The notes below the pieces were generated by a model. The model did not search any database. It was not told the DNA's origin and worked only from the letters and a program-made list of their open reading frames with translations. From Mycobacterium gastri (lineage in GTDB: Bacteria > Actinomycetota > Actinomycetes > Mycobacteriales > Mycobacteriaceae), in the NCBI RefSeq assembly GCF_002102175.1, contig NZ_LQOX01000116.1, forward strand, positions 1 through 64,000: a DNA stretch of 64,000 nucleotides, read 5' to 3'. A program made the position numbers and the translations under genes. The stretch's first letter is position 1. Each line of letters opens with the position of its first letter. Of the stretch, positions 59,797 to 64,000 are shown in pieces.

Positions 59797-60732
59797 CTAA
59801 CCGGAGTCCGAGGCTGCCGAGCTGCGGGCCTGCCGGTAGAGCCGGCCCGCCCGGTAGGACGAACGCACCAACGGCCCGGCCAGTACCCCGGCGAAGCCCA
59901 GCCCCTCGGCGTAGTGCGCGTACTCGACGAATTCCTCGGGCCTGACCCACCGCTCGACCGGGTGGTGGCGCGCCGACGGTCGCAGATATTGGGTGATGGT
60001 GACGATGTCGCAGCCGGCGCCATGCAGATCGGCCAGGGCGGTACGCACCTCGTCGGGGGTTTCACCCAGACCGAGGATGAGGTTGCTCTTGGTGACCAGG
60101 CCGGCGTCGCGGGCCGCGGTGAGCACATCCAGACTGCGCCGATAGGTGAACGCGGGCCGGATCCGTTTGAAGATGCGGGGCACCGTTTCGACGTTGTGCG
60201 CCAACACCTCCGGGCGGGACGCGAACACCTCCGCAAGCCGGCCGGGTTCGCCGTTGAAGTCGGGGATCAACAGTTCGACGCCGGTGTGCGGATTGAGCTC
60301 CTTGATGGCCCGCACGGTTTGCGCATACAGCCAGGCGCCGCCGTCGGGCAGGTCGTCGCGGGCCACTCCGGTGACGGTGGCGTAGCGCAATCCCATGGTG
60401 TGCACGCTCTCGGCGACCCGTCGCGGCTCGTCACGATCCAGGGTGGCGGGCTTACCGGTGTCGATCTGGCAGAAGTCGCAGCGGCGGGTGCACTGGTCGC
60501 CGCCGATCAGGAAAGTCGCTTCCCGGTCCTCCCAGCATTCGAATATGTTCGGGCAGCCGGCCTCCTCGCAGACGGTGTGCAGGCCCTCGCGCCGGACCAG
60601 GCTTTTCAGTTCGGTGTATTCCGGGCCCATGCGGGCCCGGATGCGGATCCACGGCGGTTTGCGCTCGATCGGGGTTTGCGCGTTGCGCACCTCCAGGCGC
60701 AGTAGGCGCCGGCCCTCGGGTGCGACAGTCAC
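59797..60732 (-). CDS. lipA: Lipoyl synthase
   Basis: The 311-residue radical SAM enzyme inserts sulfur into octanoyl domains to make lipoate. The auxiliary cluster cysteines [12 protein letters not shown] and the radical SAM cysteines CTRRCDFC are both present, and RSSYRAG near the end supplies the conserved RSSY motif. The GTG start overlaps the lipB stop by 4 bases. Confidence 0.97.
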   Translation of the reverse strand: MTVAPEGRRLLRLEVRNAQTPIERKPPWIRIRARMGPEYTELKSLVRREGLHTVCEEAGCPNIFECWEDREATFLIGGDQCTRRCDFCQIDTGKPATLDRDEPRRVAESVHTMGLRYATVTGVARDDLPDGGAWLYAQTVRAIKELNPHTGVELLIPDFNGEPGRLAEVFASRPEVLAHNVETVPRIFKRIRPAFTYRRSLDVLTAARDAGLVTKSNLILGLGETPDEVRTALADLHGAGCDIVTITQYLRPSARHHPVERWVRPEEFVEYAHYAEGLGFAGVLAGPLVRSSYRAGRLYRQARSSAASDSG

Positions 60733-61427
60733 ATCGCTGATGCTACGCGTGCGACGGGATGTTCACGGACGGGCAGGACACCGTCCAGAGCGTCGCACAC
60801 GGCCTCGGCGACGGCCGATCGGACATCGTCAACGGTTACCGGGCGTCCGAGCTCGGCGGACAGCGACGTCACGCCGGCGTCGGTGATGCCGCACGGCACG
60901 ATGGCGGTGAACGCCCCTAAATCGCAGTCACAGTTGAGCGCGAACCCGTGCAGGGTCGTCGCACGCGAAACCCGTACTCCGATGGCGGCGACCTTTCGCG
61001 CCGGGCGCCCGGCGTCGGCCGCCAGCCACGCCCCCGACCGGCCGTCGACCCGGCCGGCCTCAAGACCCAGGTCGGCGCACACCTTGATCAGCGATTCCTC
61101 AAGTCGCCGAACGTAATTGACCACATCGAGCGGTTCGGCCAGCCCGATGATCGGGTAGCCGACCAGCTGTCCGGGGCCGTGCCAGGTGATCTTGCCGCCG
61201 CGGTCGGTGTCGACAACGGGGGTGCCGTCCACCGGCCGTTCGCGCGGTTCGGTGCGCCGTCCGGCGGTGTAGACGGCCGGGTGTTCCAGCAGCAGCAGCG
61301 TGTCCGGTCCGCCTGCGACCCGGGCAGCAGCAAGGTCTCGCTGCAGCTGCCAGGCGTCGTGGTAGCCGACGATGGCCAGCTGGCGTACTTCGATGTCGGC
61401 CCTGCTCGACCGAATGGAACCAGCCAC
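60729..61427 (-). CDS. lipB: Lipoyl(octanoyl) transferase
   Basis: The 232-residue enzyme moves octanoate from acyl carrier protein to lipoyl domains. The signature [17 protein letters not shown] is present, along with the catalytic lysine in RKVAAIGVR and cysteine in [14 protein letters not shown] chose the GTG at 61427, because the longer frame to 61781 is not typical of LipB. Its stop overlaps the lipA start, so both steps of lipoate assembly are made from one transcript. Confidence 0.95.
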   Translation of the reverse strand: MAGSIRSSRADIEVRQLAIVGYHDAWQLQRDLAAARVAGGPDTLLLLEHPAVYTAGRRTEPRERPVDGTPVVDTDRGGKITWHGPGQLVGYPIIGLAEPLDVVNYVRRLEESLIKVCADLGLEAGRVDGRSGAWLAADAGRPARKVAAIGVRVSRATTLHGFALNCDCDLGAFTAIVPCGITDAGVTSLSAELGRPVTVDDVRSAVAEAVCDALDGVLPVREHPVARVASAM

Positions 61428-61544
61428 GATGACGAGGCTACTCGTGACCGCCACAGCGGGGTTCGTGGTCGCGCTGAGGCGACGCGCGCGGAACCGCCGT
61501 TTTGATGCCGGGAAAAAGCGCTGTGCCGAGATAGTGTGCCTGCA

Positions 61545-61925
61545 ATGAGCTTCATCGAAACCGTTGTCCGCGTGGGCATGGCGATCGACGGCCTGGGCGT
61601 CGCGGTGATCATCATCGGCGCTGTGGGCGCCATCGTGCTGTTCCTGTGCCGAGCGCCGCGCAACGCCGCCCAGGCATACCGAGAGTTTCGCGTACAGCTG
61701 GGGCGCTCCATCCTGGTCGGCTTGGAGCTTCTGGTGGCCGGTGACATCATCAAGACGATTGCCCTGAAACCCAACGCACAAAGTGTCGCCGCCCTGGCCG
61801 GCATCGTTGCGATTCGGACCTTCTTGAGCTTCTCGCTCACTGTGGAGATGACCGGACGGTGGCCCTGGCAGCAGAAAAGCACGACGGACTCCGCGACGCC
61901 GGGCGAACTCGCTGCAAAAGCCTAG
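61545..61925 (+). CDS. DUF1622 membrane protein
   Basis: This 126-residue protein has two to three membrane segments and the DUF1622 core ([24 protein letters not shown]). The function is unknown. Its stop codon abuts the left end of the IS982-like element, so the last residues may have been altered by the insertion. Confidence 0.85.
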   Translation: MSFIETVVRVGMAIDGLGVAVIIIGAVGAIVLFLCRAPRNAAQAYREFRVQLGRSILVGLELLVAGDIIKTIALKPNAQSVAALAGIVAIRTFLSFSLTVEMTGRWPWQQKSTTDSATPGELAAKA

Positions 61926-62966
61926 TTGAGTAGTTCCCAGCCTTGGTTAGTGGTCGTGGGCGATCAGTGGCCTCTTGACTGGGTTGTTGATCGTCCCGTT
62001 GTGTCAGATCGCAGCGGCAAGTGCGAGCCGGTGTTGGGCGACGCGGAGGTGGCCGCCGTGCAGTGTGGGCCCGCTATGTCGTTCGAGATTGTGCTGATGC
62101 TTGTAGGTGTCGTAGACGGCTTGGGTCTGTGGGCGCATGCCGGCGAGGTTGCTGTAGCGGCGTTGTTTTTCGTCTTTGCGGTCGGGGTGCACCAGCGGCA
62201 CGCTCAGCTGGTCGGCGCAGTGGCGTTGCAACTTGGTGCTGGGTAGGCCCTTGTCGGTCAGCGCAATCATCTTCTCGCGCAGCGCGTCGAGGTCTCGGGT
62301 GTGCGCGAAAGGCTTTGCGGCGACTTCTCGTTCGCTGTTTTTGGGGTCGGCCAGACACCACGCGACGGGCATCGCTTCGGCGGTGGTGATCAGATACAGC
62401 TTCACCCCTAGAATCAGCGGCAGTGCGCGGCGCAGTTCCCGTAGTTGGCGAAACCGGCCAGTTCGAAGCGTTTCGCGGTTTCCCGCGGCGCATCGCACAC
62501 GGCACTGGGGTGCCGTCGATCAGGCGTAGGTCGTCGGCCCAGGACGGGCATTGGGTGGCTAGCTAGGCCAGGTTCAGCGTGGCCTTGCCATCAGCGGTGT
62601 CGCCGCCTTGACCCGCTTGTGGTAGCTGGGCTGTTTCGGCAGGTAGGGAAGTAGGTGCCCGAGTCGGCCGTAACACATTTGCAGCCCATGGTGTTCGCTG
62701 CGGGCGCCGAGCAACGCCTGGGCCACCGCCAAGCACCACCAGCTCGGCGTCGGTCGATTGCTTCGGCCGTCGCGCGCGCCGGTCGGGGTGCACCACGTGG
62801 TCATCGATCGTCACATGCAGGTCGCTCAGGAGGGCATCGAGGTCTGTCTTCACAAGCCGGCACGCCGAGAGTGCAACCACGGCGGCACCGCCCGGCGTGT
62901 CGCCGCCGCCAGTGCACGCTCGGCGCAGCCGGTGCACACTCGATGAGCAGTTGGGAATTACTCATC
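61926..62966 (-). mobile_element. Decayed IS982-like insertion sequence
   Basis: The ends carry imperfect inverted repeats: TTGAGTAGTTCCCAGCC on the left (61926-61942) and GGATGAGTAATTCCCAACTG, reverse-complemented, on the right (62947-62966). The length of about 1,040 bases and the transposase match the IS982 family. Flanking target duplications were not certain. Confidence 0.65.
62004..62853 (-). pseudogene. IS982-family transposase, frameshifted
   Basis: From a GTG at 62853 the reading begins VKTDLDALLSDLHVTIDDH, a typical IS982 start. It then shifts into CLAVAQALLGARSE and LGHLLPYLPKQ in another frame, with the C-terminal half (LYLITTAEAMPVAWCLADPKNSERE) in a third. Several frameshifts break the gene, so it is not functional. 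Confidence 0.8.
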
Positions 62967-63040
62967 CAGCTAGGCGGTCCAACGGCACAAAAACCTCCGT
63001 TACCGCACGACCACGCATTCCTTCGCGTGATTATGAAGCG

Positions 63041-64000
63041 ATGAAGGTCGGATTGCTGGTAGCGCCGATGCACCCGTTCGAGTCGTACCGGGCGATGATC
63101 GGCCTCGCCGAGGACGCCAACGCCGACTCCGCGTGGATTCCCGACCATTTGCTCGGTTGCGCGCATCCTGCCCTGTGGCCCGACATGGCGCTGGCGTCGC
63201 TGTCGCCTGATGCCGACGCCTGGTATGACCCGTTCGCCTGTATCGCGGTGATCGGCCGGGAATCGAATCTGTCGATGGGGGTGTGTGTCACCGACCCGAT
63301 CCGCCGCCGGGCAGCCGATGTCGCACGCACAACGCTGACCTTACATCAGTTGTGCCGCAATGGATTCAGCTTAGGCGTGGGTGCCGGAGAGGCCGAGAAC
63401 CTGGTTCCGTTCGGCTACGACTTCTCGGCCCCGGTGACAGAACTGGAAGCGTTTTTGAAAGAGCTACGAGCGTTGCTCGATTACGGCATGACGGCGGCCG
63501 GGTCATGCGGCCGGATCGGTCTGCCGTTGCGGCGCGACGGCCTGGGTCCACCGAAGGTGTGGGTGGCCGGGCATGGTCCACGCATGTTGCGGCTGACCGG
63601 CGAGTACGGCGACGGATGGGTTCCGGCGTGGCCGATGAGCCCGTCGAGCTATGGCGACAGACGCGACGTCGTCGCCAAATACGCCGCTCGGGCCGGACGT
63701 GCGATGCCGGAGTGTGCGTTGCACGTCGCGGTGATCGTCGGTGAATCCCGCGACCATGTCGCCGAACTCATGGAACGCGATCCCCTGGGCAAACTCGGTG
63801 CATTGATGTGCTCCGCTGAGCTGTGGAGCAAGCATGGACTGAGCCATCCGGCCGGTGACCGATGCCGCGGCCTGGTGGACCTGATCTATCACGACCTCGA
63901 TCCGGAACTGCTTCGTGAGATTGCGCCGACCATCCCGTTCGAGCTCGTCGAGGAGTTCATGTTCGTCGGGAATGCCGCCGAGATCGCCGGCAGGATCAGT
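63041..64000 (+). CDS. LLM-class F420-dependent oxidoreductase (partial at window end)
   Basis: An ATG at 63041 opens a frame of 320 codons with no stop before the window edge. It reads MKVGLLVAPMHPFESYRAM, then DSAWIPDHLLG, GFSLGVGAGEAENL, and VWVAGHGPRMLRLTGEYGDGW. This is the luciferase-like TIM barrel of F420-dependent enzymes such as the phthiodiolone ketoreductase group. The C-terminus lies outside the window, so the substrate and full length cannot be judged. Confidence 0.85.
   Translation, partial: MKVGLLVAPMHPFESYRAMIGLAEDANADSAWIPDHLLGCAHPALWPDMALASLSPDADAWYDPFACIAVIGRESNLSMGVCVTDPIRRRAADVARTTLTLHQLCRNGFSLGVGAGEAENLVPFGYDFSAPVTELEAFLKELRALLDYGMTAAGSCGRIGLPLRRDGLGPPKVWVAGHGPRMLRLTGEYGDGWVPAWPMSPSSYGDRRDVVAKYAARAGRAMPECALHVAVIVGESRDHVAELMERDPLGKLGALMCSAELWSKHGLSHPAGDRCRGLVDLIYHDLDPELLREIAPTIPFELVEEFMFVGNAAEIAGRIS

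Overview
The window is chromosomal DNA from a mycobacterium, most likely a nontuberculous species. The right-hand half carries the conserved mycobacterial block panB, caeA (hip1), glnA2, glnE, glnA1, an RDD protein, a DUF4191 protein, lipA and lipB. These run in the order I recall for M. tuberculosis Rv2217-Rv2226, read in the opposite direction, with rnpB and the CYTH/CHAD gene beside panB. High GC, many GTG starts and ATGA/GTGA gene overlaps agree with this.

Bases 1-25.8 kb are an accessory region. On the minus strand a DISARM-like cluster runs leftwards from 17.06 kb: a fused DrmA/DrmB helicase ending in a nuclease-like tail, a DrmD-like SNF2 helicase, a class I DISARM-type methylase, a SIR2 protein (probably DUF4020), and the N-terminal half of a UvrD-type helicase. 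Divergent from it is a three-gene plus-strand operon: an unknown gene, an XRE/ImmA-IrrE regulator-protease and a DUF3644 protein. A HigBA-like toxin-antitoxin pair follows. A segment of about 4.3 kb then holds a TOTE-type primase-helicase and an XRE/nucleotidyltransferase pair, and it is bounded on both sides by a copy of the 3' half of a tRNA-Pro(GGG). I read these copies as attachment-site scars of tandemly inserted elements; the intact tRNA is predicted to the left of the window.

Bases 25.8-29.8 kb are a worn junction: a DUF732 exported protein with a proline/glycine-rich tail, a MerR regulator facing a well-formed MerR-type promoter whose target looks degenerate, and a broken IS3-family transposase.

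Bases 29.8-40.4 kb look like a catabolic cluster: aldehyde and alcohol dehydrogenases (divergent), a TetR regulator, and a five-gene overlapping operon (extradiol dioxygenase, FAH-family hydrolase, FAD aromatic hydroxylase, MFS transporter, epoxide-hydrolase-like enzyme). Together these suggest uptake or export, ring hydroxylation, meta-cleavage and hydrolysis of an aromatic compound. A broken 2OG-Fe(II) oxygenase gene closes the block.

Bases 40.5-64 kb are core: rnpB, CYTH/CHAD, a hemophore-like exported protein, panB, a WS/DGAT acyltransferase, caeA, ctaD (sitting between caeA and its paralogue), the nitrogen-control trio glnA2-glnE-glnA1, a thioesterase and an F420-type oxidoreductase, and the lipoate genes lipB-lipA. 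A decayed IS982-like element lies against the end of a DUF1622 gene, and an F420-type oxidoreductase runs off the right edge.
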